From an uncultured Thiohalocapsa sp. (GTDB lineage Bacteria; Pseudomonadota; Gammaproteobacteria; Chromatiales; Chromatiaceae), in the NCBI RefSeq assembly GCF_913063425.1, contig NZ_CAJXYK010000005.1, positions 62,001 through 126,000 on the forward strand: a DNA stretch of 64,000 nucleotides, read 5' to 3'. The position numbers and the translations under genes were made by a program. Shown here piece by piece: positions 1 through 10,747 of the stretch. Every line of letters begins with the position of its first letter. Positions within the stretch are counted from its first letter, which is position 1. The notes beneath the pieces were generated by a model. It ran no database searches. It was given only the letters and a program-made list of their open reading frames with translations, and was not told where the DNA came from.

Positions 1-63
1 CCTCCGCCTCCAGCAGGATGTCGCCCGAGACCACGGCGCCGGCACCCGCGAGCGCGGCGTCGT

Positions 64-625
64 CCTGGTCCGGGCAGAAGGTCAGACCCGCCACCGAGCC
101 GCTGCCCTCGAACCGCACCACCAGGCGCCGCACGTTCGCCGCATCCAGGCTCACCACCTGGAAGCTGTTGTTGCCGGCATCGGCAATGGGTGCGCGGGCG
201 ATCTCGTTGCCGGCGGCGTCCAGGGCCAGCACGAAGCCGTCCGTCTCGCCGCGGTCCACATCCAGGATCTCCACGGCGCTCAGGCGCACCGGCGCGTCGA
301 AGTCGAAGGTGATGACACCGCCGCGCAGGTCGTCCGGGTCGCTGGCATCACCGTCCTCGGAGACGATCAGTACCTTGCCGAGCGCCCGGGTGTTGCTGGC
401 CCCGCCGTCGCCACGGCCTGGGCCGCCGAACCGCTCGTTGGGCGTGCCGAGGTCCCAGTCGCCGCCGGTGGGGTCCGCGGTGTCGAAGATCATCGGGACA
501 CGTGTCCGTCCGCGCTTGTCGGTGGCGCTGATGGTCACGCCGCTGGCGGCATAGGCTGTGCTCGCATCGGCGCCGGCACCGAGCACATTGCCCGTGGCGT
601 CCACATCGAAGTCGATGCGCGGGAT
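64..625 (-). repeat. C-terminal adhesin domain, copy 2
   Basis: This is the second of two tandem ~185-residue domains at the visible C-terminal part of the adhesin. It begins 'PRIDFDVDATGNVLGAGAD', contains 'RVPMIFDTADPTGGDWDLG' and 'VLIVSEDGDASDPDD', and ends 'LTFCPDQ'. The copies share long identical stretches (GGDWDLGTPNE, SEDGDASDPDD). I recognise no named family, though the composition suggests a calcium-binding beta-sandwich. Confidence 0.8.
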
Positions 626-679
626 GCAGACCTGCGGATCGGGCTCGGGCGTCGGCTCCGGCGCCGGGCAGTCCTGCGG

Positions 680-1245
680 GGGCTGCGGACAGAAGTCCAG
701 GGAGCCCACCGCGCCACTGCCGCGGAAGTAGACTTCCAGCACCCGGACATTCTCCACATCCAGCGGCACTTGCTGATAGCTGTTGTCGCCGAGCCCGGCG
801 AAGATCACCTCCGCGAGCAGGTTGCCGTCGGCGTCGTACGCCCTGGCCCAGCCCGGGATCTCCGATGCCTCCACATCCAGGATCTCGAGCGCCCCGACCC
901 GAACCGGCTGGTCGAACTCGAAGTACAGCGTGCCGCGCACGATGTCGTCAGGGTCGCTGGCGTCGCCGTCTTCGGAGACGATCACGACATTGCCCAGGGC
1001 CTTGTCGTTGGTCATCCCGGCGCTGCCGCGGCCGGGGCCGCCGTACTGCTCGTTCGGCGTACCCAGATCCCAGTCGCCGCCGCTGGGGTCGCTGCTGTCG
1101 AAGATCATCGGCACCCGGGGGTTGCCTCTGCGGTCCTCCGCGCGGATGCGCAGCCCGAGTGCGGCGAAGGCGGCGCTCACGTCAGCGCCCTTCGCCAGCG
1201 GGTTACCGGTGCCGTCCACGGAGAAGTCGATGCCGTCGGCGCAGG
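680..1245 (-). repeat. C-terminal adhesin domain, copy 1
   Basis: First copy of the duplicated domain. It begins 'GIDFSVDGTGNPLAKGAD', contains 'RVPMIFDSSDPSGGDWDLG' and 'VVIVSEDGDASDPDD', and ends 'LDFCPQ'. A Pro/Glu-rich linker (about 640-675) separates it from copy 2. The divergence suggests an old duplication rather than a recent one. Confidence 0.8.
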
Positions 1246-1702
1246 GGCCGCTGTCCACCGGGCATTGCGTCGAGCAGCTGTCCTCGGTGGTGTACGCGAT
1301 ATAGCCCTGCTTCTTCTTGCCGGTGGAGGCGGTGTCGCCACCGTTGACGTTGAGGTGGATCTCGATCTTGTCGTAGCTGCCCGCGGCGAGGTCGAAGGAC
1401 GCCTCGTAGCCGCGCAGCGCGCCGTTCTCGTACACCCACGCGAAGCTCGCCGAGCTGCCGTCCACCAGGGTGCTGTTGGAGAGGTCGTAGACCTTGACCC
1501 AGGCGTCCTGCGCGGACCGGCTCACCGCATTGCCGGGTGTGGCCAGCACCAGCACGTTGAGGGTGCCCTCGCTCCAGCGCAGATAGGCATTCGCGAGGTG
1601 GTCCTTGCCCGGATTGCCGGCCTCGTAGAGCTTGGCGAAGAAGTCACCGCTGAGGTCCCAGTCGCCGCTGTCACCGTCGATGCTCGGCACCGGGCACACT
1701 TC

Positions 1703-1733
<31 letters not shown>

Positions 1734-4700
1734 CTCCGCACCAGGCCGCAGTCCACGGTGGGCAGGATCTCGCCGTCGCCGAGGTTGTAGCTGCCCATCT
1801 CGCCTGTGGCGGGGTCGGCATTGCTGTCGGTGTCATCGGCGCGCGCTTGCCCGAAGACCGGCGTGTAGTCATAACCGACCGGCGCGGTGCAGCTGACCTG
1901 GTACGGGATGCCCGGCAGCAGGTCGCGGAACCAGTATTCGCCATTGGCGTCGGTGGCGATGGTGAGGCTGTTGCCATCCGGGTCCGTGAGGGTGATCTCC
2001 ACCCCGGCGATGCCTGGCTCGCCGCTGTCCTGGATACCGTCGCGGTTCAGGTCCTCGAAGGCCAGGTTGCCGAGGCTCGCCGGAATGGGGTCGGGCTGGC
2101 TCGCCGTATAGCGGCTCGGGTCCGTGTCGGTCACCTCCGGGCCGTCCACCGGGTCGTAGGCCGGGCGGGCAACGACGCTGCCGGTGTTGGCGTACAGCGT
2201 GGTGTCGGCGGTGCCGCTCAGCTCGCAGGTGCGGATCTCGTCCACCGCCAGGGCGTCGATGGTGCAGACGGGGCCCTCGATGTCGTCGCTCACGACAACG
2301 TTGACCAGGTCCACGTTGCCCGTGTTGGTGATGACATAGGTCCAGGTCACGGCGTCGCCGATGAGCAGCGTCGGGCCGGTGCCGGGCAGGTCCGCATCGA
2401 AGCCGTTGGTGGCCTTCTCCAGGTCGATGGCCGGGGCGGCCGGGATCACGATCCCGGCATCCCAGGTACGGTCCTCGGTGTTGGAGGGCAGCACGATGGT
2501 CTGGCTGCTGCGGCAGGCGCCGCTGCCGGTCACCGCGGGCTCCACGTCGCTGTCGCCCGCGTCGGCGCCGACGTTGGCACCGGTGCAGACATAGCCCTGG
2601 GGCGGCTCGATCTCGATGCAGTAGGTGCCGGGGTCGGTGTCGAACAGATAGAGCCCGCCGCCGCTGGTGAGCTGGGCGGCGCCGGTGTCGCCGTCGTCCG
2701 CGGTGTTGCAGAGACCGTCGGCGCCGGGCGTGAGCAGCTTCACCAGCACGTCGTCCACGCCGGTGCCGCACTCGGCGCCGGTATCGTCGCCGTTGGTCTC
2801 GCCGAGGATGCCGTCCTGGTCGGCGTCGGCGCAGTTCTGGCGGTCGTCGCGGTTGGTGTCCTCGAAGACCCGATCCCCGAGCCGGGCGGCGCAGTAGAGG
2901 CCGGCATCCCAGCCGAGGTCCGTCTCGTTCCAGCCGAGCGCGATGTTGCCGGTGAGGCCGGCGGCGTCCACGTCGCTGTCGAGCGCGTCGTCGCCGGCGT
3001 CCTGCGGGCTGAAGCGCGGCTCGCCCGCGGCGCAGAAGTCCGCCGGCGGGGTCACCTTCAGGCAATAGTCGCCGCCCAGCATGTTCTCGAACAGATACAG
3101 GCCGCCGGCGGTGTCCACGTCGGACAGGAAGTCGGCCTCCGTGGCCTCGCAGGCGCCGCCGTCGGCATTCTCGTACAGCGCCACGCTGCAGCCGTCGATG
3201 CCGGGCTCGTCCTGATCCTGGAGGCCGTTGGCGTTCAGGTCATGGAAGCAGGTGTCGCCGAGGGAGGCGTTGGGCTCGAAGATACCCGCATCCAGGCTGA
3301 GATCGGATTCCCGCGAGGCCACCGTGAAGCAGCCGGTGATGCCCGTGTTGCGGTCGGCGTCGCTGTCGAAGCCGTCGTCCGTGCCGCGGTCGGCGAGGGT
3401 GAAGACATAGCCCAGGTCCGCCAGCGCGGCAGGAATACTGAACCCCACCGCGTAGCTGCCGGGCGCCGCGAAGAATTCGTAGAAGCCGTCGGCATCGGTC
3501 TGGAGCGTCACGCCGGTGCTCGTGTCCGGGGTGCCTGCGACGCACGCGTACAGGGTCACCTCGGCGCCGGGCACGCCGGGCTCGGCGGCAGTATCCGCGT
3601 CCTGCAGACCGTCGATGCCGGCGGTGTCGTCCCAGAGCCGGTCGCCGATGCGCGCATCGCAGTAGACGCCGGCATCCCAGCGCAGGTCCGTGGTGTCCTC
3701 GGGCAGTGCGATGGTGCCGGTGATGCCCGTGTCCGGGTCCACGTCGCTGTCGCGGGCCTCGGCATCCGGTGCGCCGTCGTCGGCATCGCGCAGCGTGAAC
3801 CGGGCCGTGCCGTGGTCGATACCGGTGGCCGGGTCCACGCAGAAGCCGGCGGGCGGTGTGAACCTGGCACAGTAGTCGCCGGCGAGCAGATCCCCGGTGA
3901 GGTATTCGCCGGCGGCGTCGATGTCATAGGTGCCCACGAGCTGCTCATCAACGGCGCCGCAGTTCTGATAGACCTCCACCGGCGCCGGATACAGGGTGCC
4001 GTCGATGCCGTCCTCACCGCCGTCCTGGATGCCGTTGCGGTTCACATCGTGGAAGAGCAGGTTGCCGAAGCGTGAGAAGAGCGGCTCCGGCTCGGGGAAG
4101 ACGATGCCCGCGTCGATGCTCAGATCCTGCTCGTTGGAGGCGACATCGATGATGCAGCCGGTGGCGCCGGTGAGGCTGGCGTCGCTGTCGGCGGCATCAC
4201 CGGCAGCGCTGACGTTGGCCACCGTGAAGCTGCTGTCGACGGGTGCCGTGAAGACCACCTCATAGCGGCCGGGCAGGACATCGAAGAAATAGCTGCCGTC
4301 GGCGTCGATGGTGGTGGTGCCCACCAGGGTGCCGCGGTTGCCGTCGGCGTCGCAGGCATAGAGCTCCACCGGCAGACCGGCGGGGTAGCTCGGGTCTGCG
4401 GTGCCATCGACGGCGGGCTCGCCGGTCTGGCTGCCGTCGCCGTCGGTGTCTTCGAACAACAGATCGCCGACGCGGGCTGAGCACACGACACCGGCGTCCC
4501 AGCCCATGTCCTGCTGCCCGTCCACGAGCGCGATGGGGCCGGTGCGGCCGTCCGCGTCCACGTCGCTGTCGAGCAGGTCGTCGCCGGCCTCGTCCTGGCC
4601 GGTGAAGGCCGCATCACCGAAGTCGCAGACGGCATCCGGGCGCGCGACCCGAACGCAGTAGTCGCCGGCCGAGAGCTGGCTGAACTGGTAGAAGCCCGCG

Positions 4701-5167
4701 GCGTCCGTGAGCGTGGTGCCGAGGCTCGCATCGTCACCGTTGCCGCAGACGCCATCGACGGCGTCGAACAGCGCCACCTCGACGTTGCCGATGCCGGCGG
4801 CGCATTCGCTGCCCGTGTCACCCGCATCGCCCACGATGCCGTTGAAGTTGGCGTCCATGCAGTCCTGCACACCATCGCCGTCCAGGTCCTCCCAGACACG
4901 GTCACCCAGGCTGCCGATGGCATCCGGCGTCGACAAGCCGTCGCCGGGGATGGCGAACAGGCTGCCCTTGATGCTGTCGCCGGCGAAATTCTCGGTGAAG
5001 GAGCCGCGGAAGCTGGACCCTTCGATCGTAAACCGCATGCCGATGTCCTTGCCGCTGAACAGCGACAGCAGCTCCCCGCCGGTGACGCGGAACCGGAAAT
5101 CGAACGCATCCTGCGTTGCATCCACAAAGCCCATGGCGACGATCTCGCCTTCCAGCAGCACGCCCGC

Positions 5168-5170
5168 TTA
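5168..5170 (-). other. In-frame TAA stop inside the adhesin frame
   Basis: On the minus strand the codons read ACG AAG GGC TAA GCG GGC GTG CTG CTG GAA. Both sides are in the same frame and no other stop occurs down to position 1. One base change (for example TAA from TTA, CAA or GAA) would restore a continuous gene. TAA is not a known selenocysteine or pyrrolysine codon, so programmed amino-acid insertion is unlikely. Confidence 0.9.
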
Positions 5171-5560
5171 GCCCTTCGTCGGGATGGTGCCGATCACACG
5201 CAGACTCGCGCCCGTCGGTGAGAGCCCGGCGCCCGGCAGCACAGCGCAGCTGGTGGGCGCCCCGGCATTCGGCGCACACCCAGCGGTGTCCACGACGAAA
5301 TCGATCTCGATGGACCGCGGTGACGCGAAGTCCCAGAAGGTGTTGACGCCCTCCTCGAACTGGGTGGCAAAGCTGGCGGTGTTGACGGCGAAACGCTGCG
5401 ATGCGGCGTTGTAAGTGACGGTGCCACTGGCGTCGGTGTCGATCACCGGGAGTTGCCGCAACGGCGAGATACCCAGCGCTTCACCCTGAGCCTGCGGCAG
5501 TGCCGCAACGAAAAGGGCCGCCAGCAGTGCGACCCTCGGAAACGTCCTTTGCATGTTCAT

Positions 5561-6366
5561 GTGCGTGCTGTGCGTAGCGATGTTTGTTGAGACGGCCCTG
5601 GGCCGCGCTCCGGGCGCAGCCGTACTGACTCATCCCGATGCAGCCCTCATGCCGCTAGGACGGACGCCTAAAGCCCGGCCATGCCGGCACGCAGCCCACC
5701 CAGCGCACGGCACACACACTCATGCAACAGATCAGAAATTCTTTTGAAAGAATGGGTTATGGCAAGCCCGGCGGAGAGCGCCGCCGCAACCGGGTGCCTG
5801 CAATAAGGTGCTTTCCCAGCGAGATCTAAAGGGAAAGTCCTAGGCATCCTTATTGGTGGTGTCTAAGGCTCGGGGAAATCCGCGTCCGACGTCTGCGTCG
5901 GCTCACGGCGGGCCCAACCGGCACGCGACAGCGCCACAACGGTCCACGCGGCCTCGCGGTGTCGCAAAATGCGATGTACCTCGCAGATTGCAAACGCAGA
6001 GTATGCCAGCGACTTAACCGGCTGCGGGTCGAGGCGTGACAGTGAGCGCCGGGCTGCGGTGCGGTGGAGGCGACGACAGGAGTCGGCGCACCGCCGTGAG
6101 CTGGAGGTTGGCCCCAAACGCGTGCCACGCAGAAGCGCGAGCCACACGCCACCCTGCGGAGTGATGTCGTGTGCGTGGCGAGGGGGAGGGGAAGGCCGCC
6201 GACGGCGGTTGGAGGCGGCGCCCGCTGAGCGGCAGGCCGCCGCGTCGCTAGGGAGCAGACCCGAGCCGGCTCGGCAGCGTCCGGCGCCACCGACCGGCTG
6301 CGGCGGGGATGCAGGGCCGCCAGTCAGTCCGGGCCGGGGCCTGACGCCAGTGGGCGAGCAGCGACC
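5561..6366. other. Long spacer upstream of the adhesin, no gene recognised
   Basis: An 806-base gap between the adhesin start and the end of the upstream PEP-CTERM gene. It must hold the adhesin promoter, but no clear -35/-10 pair stands out. Short perfect hairpins are visible, for example CCGACG-TCTG-CGTCGG at 5886-5901, and a GC-rich hairpin lies near 5770-5790. Short open frames here lack ribosome sites and recognisable families, so none is annotated. Confidence 0.5.
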
Positions 6367-7113
6367 TCAGCGCTGGTCAGCATCACCGTCACGCGAGGAG
6401 GGCAAGGCGCCACGAGGGCGCGACCGGGCGAGCCGCCCACGCGAGTGCAGCCACTGCAAGCCGATGAGACCGAGCCCCAGGAGCGCGATGGTCGCCGGCG
6501 ACGGGGCGTAGGCATCCAGATTCGCGCTCGCGTCGAAAAAGCTGTCGCCGTCGGCCCAGGCGGTGTCGCTGAAGCCACTGACGGGCATGACGATCTGGCC
6601 GCTCCTGCCGACATTCCAGCCGAGCTCTTCGGCGACGTCGCTCGCCGTGTTGCCGAGCCGAAAGTAAAAGGACGAAGAGCCCGGCGTCGGGTCCCCCGCG
6701 AAGTCGAAGATCTCGCCACCGAGCAGCAGCGTGCTCCCCGGGATGCCCAAAATCGCTGAGGTGGTGTTGTTGATGATCTGTACCTGACCGCCGAGGAGCG
6801 TGGAGCCGTCGTCGGCAAAGGTCGCTGTCAGCGACAAGTCCAGGGAGGTAAACAAATCCGTGGTGTCGCTTGGCCCCGTGGCGCGCAGGGTACCTGTGGT
6901 CGTCCCCGTGTCGAGCACCGACATCCCGAAGGTGCTGCCGCCGTCGTCGGTGTCGTAAGTCAGCTGAAGATTGTTCACGAACAGATCGGGGTACAGCCGA
7001 TCGAGCGTGAAATCCGTGCTGAAGACCGCGTGTGCGGGCCCCGCCAGCAGCCACAGCAACCCAGCCGCCATGCAGCCGCCGGCTTTGCTCCATGCAGATC
7101 CATCAGGGTTCAT
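6367..7113 (-). CDS. PEP-CTERM-like exported protein
   Basis: A 248-aa protein with an N-terminal signal segment (residues ~10-30, ending GPAHA) and a C-terminal sorting-like segment. The latter reads 'APSPATIALLGLGLIGLQWL' followed by basic residues: a Pro-containing motif, one hydrophobic helix, then Arg, as in PEP-CTERM proteins processed by exosortase. The middle is Ser/Thr/Asp-rich and of unknown fold. The start is supported by AAGGAG 11 bases upstream. Oddly, about 25 residues follow the basic anchor, where most PEP-CTERM proteins end within 5-8; the stop may have drifted downstream. It is the first of two such proteins flanking phoX. Likely an envelope or matrix protein; function unknown. 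Confidence 0.75.
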   Translation of the reverse strand: MNPDGSAWSKAGGCMAAGLLWLLAGPAHAVFSTDFTLDRLYPDLFVNNLQLTYDTDDGGSTFGMSVLDTGTTTGTLRATGPSDTTDLFTSLDLSLTATFADDGSTLLGGQVQIINNTTSAILGIPGSTLLLGGEIFDFAGDPTPGSSSFYFRLGNTASDVAEELGWNVGRSGQIVMPVSGFSDTAWADGDSFFDASANLDAYAPSPATIALLGLGLIGLQWLHSRGRLARSRPRGALPSSRDGDADQR

Positions 7114-7685
7114 CGTCGTCGGTGCTCCTTAAAGGCAGTGGAAGGTCTTGCGGGCTCTGCTGACCTGCGCTGGGGCGCGAGTCGAGGCGCTGGTCCCAAC
7201 CCGTGGCGGTCGGCCACGCGAGCTTCTGTCAGGCACACATCGCACCAGCTCTCATAACCATCTGATAAAAATCTTTTTATTGGCTCACTGCCGACTGCTT
7301 CTGCGAGCCACTTTCCGTGCCTGTAAAAAATCCTGACAGCGCTGATGGACTGCGCGCGGGCGCACGCGCTCCGCGCCAAATCACACAACGCTTTGTTTTT
7401 CAAGACTCTGTCGCGCACAGAAATGCACTGACCACGGCATAAGGTCTATCTTCTCCAGCGCATCAGGCTTACGCGGCCTGTAAAGCCCCTGCAACACCGA
7501 TGCGCACACCCGGTGCCGCCCGCGCCATCCCGCCTTTAACCGAACCGCAATCCCATCGACACGGTAGGGCAATAGTGCCCGCGTAGTCTTGCGCTCGCCA
7601 TGCCCACCCCCTTTGCGCCCGCCGCCATGCGGGGGTGGCGCGATTGCCTGTTGCCACTCCCTTTCGTTATCGAACGGAGCCAGCC
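7114..7685. other. Divergent spacer between PEP-CTERM gene and phoX
   Basis: This 572-base spacer should contain promoters for both divergent genes. It includes the window's clearest AT-rich patch (about 7255-7335, with ATAAAAATCTTTTTATTGG). No Pho-box could be identified with confidence. An open frame across 7110-7418 (minus) resembles no family and would overlap the promoter. Confidence 0.45.
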
Positions 7686-9671
7686 ATGCCCGTCAAAAAC
7701 CGTCTGCAGATCGCCATCGCCGGCGCCCTCGCGCTCAGCGCAGGCACCACCACCGCCGGAACGCTTTACCCCGAAGAAGTGCCGGCCCCGGCCCCGTCCG
7801 TCGCAACGCCGCCGGACCCGGCCACCGAGAAGCACGAGGTGCTGTCCTCGCAGTCCGCGCTGATCAAGGGCTTCACCGAGCAGACCGGCTTCACCACGCT
7901 GCTGCGCAGCGGTGACACCCTGCCGCTGTTGGTGGGCGACACGCCGTCGGCAACCGACGAGGAGCGCTTCGGCAAGCTCTACATGGAAGACGGCACGGCG
8001 CTGGTGAACGAGGCCGGCGCCAGCTGCGTCAACGACGGCGAGCACTGTGACGCCGCCAGCTGCGACGTGAACGGCCTCAACTGCGACGACGCCATTTCCA
8101 ACTCCAACGACTTCAACTCCTTCCTGACCGCGGGCGACGACATCTATCTGGTCTCCCACTTCGAGACCCGCCCGGGCGCCATGTACCTCACCAAGCTCCA
8201 GCAGGAGAGCGACGGCGAGCTGACCCCGCTGGCCACGCGCCTCATCGACTTCTCCGGCGTCTACGGCGGCTGGGTGCACTGCGCCGGCACCGTGTCGCCC
8301 TGGGGCACGCACCTGGGCTCTGAAGAGTACGAGCCGGACGCACGCGGCTGGGTGGACGCCGGCGTCGGCATCGGCGGCTACAACTCCGCCATGGCCGCGT
8401 ACTACGACAGCACCGGCTGGACCTTCAACAACAACAACCCGTCCGGGGACGATGCCGTCGCGCAGACGGAAATGAACCCGTACCGCTACGGCTATCCGGT
8501 GGAAGTCGCGGTGAATGCCGACGGCTCCACGGATGTCACCAAGCACTTCGCAATGGGCCGCACCGCCAACGAGCTGTCCATCGTGATGCCCGACAACAAG
8601 ACCGTCTACATCACCGACGACGGCACCAACACCATGCTGGTGATGTTCGTCGCGGACACCGCCGGGGACCTCAGCGCCGGCACCCTGTACGCCGGCATCT
8701 GGAACCAGATGGCCGACACGCCCGAGGGCGGCCGCGCCTGGCTCAGCTGGATCAATCTGGGCCACGCCACAGCGGCCGAGGTCGAGGCCTTCGTCGACGA
8801 CGCCTATGACACCACCAACAACAAGTGGGAGGTCGAGTTCGACGAGCTGTTCGACTACGCCGACCCGAACCAGGACGGCAGCTGCCCGGCCACCCCGGCG
8901 GGCCTCGTCTCCGTGAACAGCGGCCACGGCGGCCCCTACCAGGAGTGCCTGAAGATTAAGGACACCCTGCCCACCGGCATGACCGAGGAAATCCTCGCGC
9001 GCCTGGAGACGCGCCGCTACGCCGCACTGAAGGGTGCCACCACGGAGTTCCGCAAGGTTGAGGGTGCGAGCTTCGACCCGGCCCGGCGCGTCATGTACAT
9101 GGCCATCAGCGATGTCGGCAGTGGTATGACCAACGGGCATCCCACCTACGACGCGGGCGGCAACAACCACGTGCGCCTGGCCGCCAACAAGTGCGGCGCC
9201 ATCTATGAGCTGCGCATGTTCGCGGGCGGCATGGACACCGACGGCAACCCGATCAACAGCGGCTACGTCGCGCGTCTGATGACCGGCATCCTCGCCGGCG
9301 AGCAGGTCGCCACCAGCGGCGACAACCAGTGCAGCCTGGAGGGCATCGGCAACCCGGACAACATCACCTTCCTGCCGGGCTACAACCTGCTGGTCATCGG
9401 CGAGGACGCCGGCAACAGCGTGCACCAGATCGACCTGGTCTGGGCCTACGACCTGCGCAGCAAGGAGCTGACCCGCATCCAGACCACGCCCTTCGGCTCC
9501 GAGACCACCTCGGTCTACTGGTACCCGAACCTGAACGGCTGGGGCTACCTGATGAGCGTCGTCCAGCACCCCTACGGCGAGTCCGACCAGGACGAGCAGG
9601 TGAACGCGCCGGAAGGCGACGACGCGAAGTACGGCTACGTCGGCTACTTCAAGTTCCCGGCCCTCGACTGA
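7686..9671 (+). CDS. phoX: PhoX-family alkaline phosphatase (DUF839)
   Basis: A 661-aa exported protein of the PhoX/DUF839 family, calcium-dependent monomeric phosphatases that release phosphate from organic esters outside the cytoplasm. The family-typical segment 'WGTHLGSEEYEPDAR' lies near residues 205-220. The region near 115-135 is Cys-rich (CVNDGEHCDAASC). I chose ATG 7686 because a typical signal peptide follows (MPVKNRLQIAIAGALALSAG) and CGGAG precedes it; an in-frame start at 7635 only adds a weak extension. Classical PhoX is exported by Tat, but no twin-arginine motif is seen here (only KNR), so Sec export is inferred. It lies between two PEP-CTERM genes, suggesting co-display in the envelope. 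Confidence 0.85.
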   Translation: MPVKNRLQIAIAGALALSAGTTTAGTLYPEEVPAPAPSVATPPDPATEKHEVLSSQSALIKGFTEQTGFTTLLRSGDTLPLLVGDTPSATDEERFGKLYMEDGTALVNEAGASCVNDGEHCDAASCDVNGLNCDDAISNSNDFNSFLTAGDDIYLVSHFETRPGAMYLTKLQQESDGELTPLATRLIDFSGVYGGWVHCAGTVSPWGTHLGSEEYEPDARGWVDAGVGIGGYNSAMAAYYDSTGWTFNNNNPSGDDAVAQTEMNPYRYGYPVEVAVNADGSTDVTKHFAMGRTANELSIVMPDNKTVYITDDGTNTMLVMFVADTAGDLSAGTLYAGIWNQMADTPEGGRAWLSWINLGHATAAEVEAFVDDAYDTTNNKWEVEFDELFDYADPNQDGSCPATPAGLVSVNSGHGGPYQECLKIKDTLPTGMTEEILARLETRRYAALKGATTEFRKVEGASFDPARRVMYMAISDVGSGMTNGHPTYDAGGNNHVRLAANKCGAIYELRMFAGGMDTDGNPINSGYVARLMTGILAGEQVATSGDNQCSLEGIGNPDNITFLPGYNLLVIGEDAGNSVHQIDLVWAYDLRSKELTRIQTTPFGSETTSVYWYPNLNGWGYLMSVVQHPYGESDQDEQVNAPEGDDAKYGYVGYFKFPALD

Positions 9672-9809
9672 GCCGCGAGCGGCGCACGGGCGCAGGGAGG
9701 CGCCCTGAGCCGGCCCACTTCAACACCGCACCGCGCGTGCCCCCGCATGAGCGCTGCGCGGTAAACCGCCCCAGAACACTTCGAGCCTTGGATTTCAGGA
9801 GCCCCTGCC

Positions 9810-10562
9810 ATGACCCTCACCTTCGAGCCCCTCCGGCGCGCGGCTGCACCGGCGGCCCTCGCCGGCGCGCTGCTGGCGCTGCCCGGCCTCGCCAGCGCCG
9901 GCGCCATCACCAGCGCGACGGCCAATGCCCTGTTCAGCGTCTTCGGCCTGCCCACCGGCGTGACGGCCGAGTACCAGTTCGCCGCGGCCCAGACCAACAG
10001 CAGCACCACGGCCGGCGGCAACGCGGTGGCCTCCACCCTGCAGACGCCGAGCGCGGATCTGACCCAGAACCTGGCGCTGAACCCCTTCGTGGAGCAGGAC
10101 AGCCAGAGCGAGGCCATGGCCTACAAGAACACCGCTGCCAAGGATGCGGGCAGCGACGCCGCGGCCTTCCTGTCCAACGAGGGCACGATTCTCTTCGCCA
10201 ACACCACCGGCGCACCCGTCGATGTGACGCTGAACTGGCAGTACTTCCTGAACGTGTCGCAGACCGTGACCGGCCTCCACAGCTTCGCGGACGCCTATGC
10301 GCGGGCGGAAGTGTTGATCTCGGACTTCTCGTCCGGCCTCCTCATCCAGGACACCGCCGAAGTGGAGTACCCCGGTGCGGGCATCCTCAAGGTGGAGGAT
10401 ATGGGCTCGGCGCTGCTCAGCGTGCCCGCCGGCGGCATGAGCATGGTCAGCGTCCAGCTCAACACCCAGACCAACGCGGAGTATGTGCCGTTGCCCGCCA
10501 CCACCGCGCTGCTGGCGCTGGGGCTGTTCGGGCTGCGCAGCGTGCGCCGTCGGATCGCCTGA
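9810..10562 (+). CDS. PEP-CTERM exported protein
   Basis: A 250-aa protein with a signal peptide (residues ~8-30, ending LASAG) and a classical C-terminal sorting segment 'VPLPATTALLALGLFGLRSV' followed by RRRIA. This fits exosortase processing and attachment to the envelope or matrix. The body is Ala/Thr/Ser-rich with no recognised enzyme motif. It lies 138 bases after phoX in the same direction and is followed by a terminator at 10699-10726. The sorting segment is read directly; surface location is inferred from the family. Confidence 0.8.
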   Translation: MTLTFEPLRRAAAPAALAGALLALPGLASAGAITSATANALFSVFGLPTGVTAEYQFAAAQTNSSTTAGGNAVASTLQTPSADLTQNLALNPFVEQDSQSEAMAYKNTAAKDAGSDAAAFLSNEGTILFANTTGAPVDVTLNWQYFLNVSQTVTGLHSFADAYARAEVLISDFSSGLLIQDTAEVEYPGAGILKVEDMGSALLSVPAGGMSMVSVQLNTQTNAEYVPLPATTALLALGLFGLRSVRRRIA

Positions 10563-10580
10563 GAGGTTGTGAGCCCTGGG

Positions 10581-10610
10581 TGTCGGGTGACGCTGCCGCT
10601 GACCCGACCT
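10581..10610 (+). repeat. Dispersed TGTCGGGT...ACCCGACCT palindrome, copy 1
   Basis: TGTCGGGTGACGCTGCCGCT followed by GACCCGACCT. The arms GTCGGGT and ACCCGAC pair. It differs by one base from 57824-57853, and a diverged inverted copy lies at 37562-37595. All three are intergenic. Confidence 0.8.
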
Positions 10611-10698
10611 CCCGTCGGCGCGACCACCCGGGGCGAAACCGATACCGCACCAGTCTCTTGGAGGTGCAGCGCTGCCGCAGTCAGCGCTGACACCGGCA

Positions 10699-10726
10699 GG
10701 CGCTCGCAAGGGCGCCTTCTTTTTTT
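10699..10726 (+). terminator. Rho-independent terminator after the PEP-CTERM gene
   Basis: GGCGC (10699-10703) pairs with GCGCC (10712-10716) across an 8-base loop and is followed by a run of mostly T (10717-10726). It lies between the convergent PEP-CTERM gene and djlA and points in the direction of the former. Confidence 0.75.
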
Positions 10727-10747
10727 GGGACCTGGGCTCAGTGGATC

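Noticed and set aside
5168-5170. Programmed recoding of the adhesin stop
   Set aside because: The codon is TAA, not used for selenocysteine or pyrrolysine, and no slippery site or structure is evident.
5757-5830. GC-rich hairpin and GGCAAGCC...GCAACCGGGTGCC, slightly like a c-di-GMP riboswitch
   Set aside because: Key conserved bases are missing and no gene follows on that strand within a sensible distance.
5863-6147. Open frame of 94 codons on the minus strand
   Set aside because: Arg/Ser-rich composition, no ribosome site, no family; typical of a GC-rich spacer.
7110-7418. Open frame of 102 codons on the minus strand overlapping the PEP-CTERM start
   Set aside because: Covers the expected promoter, lacks a ribosome site and resembles no family.
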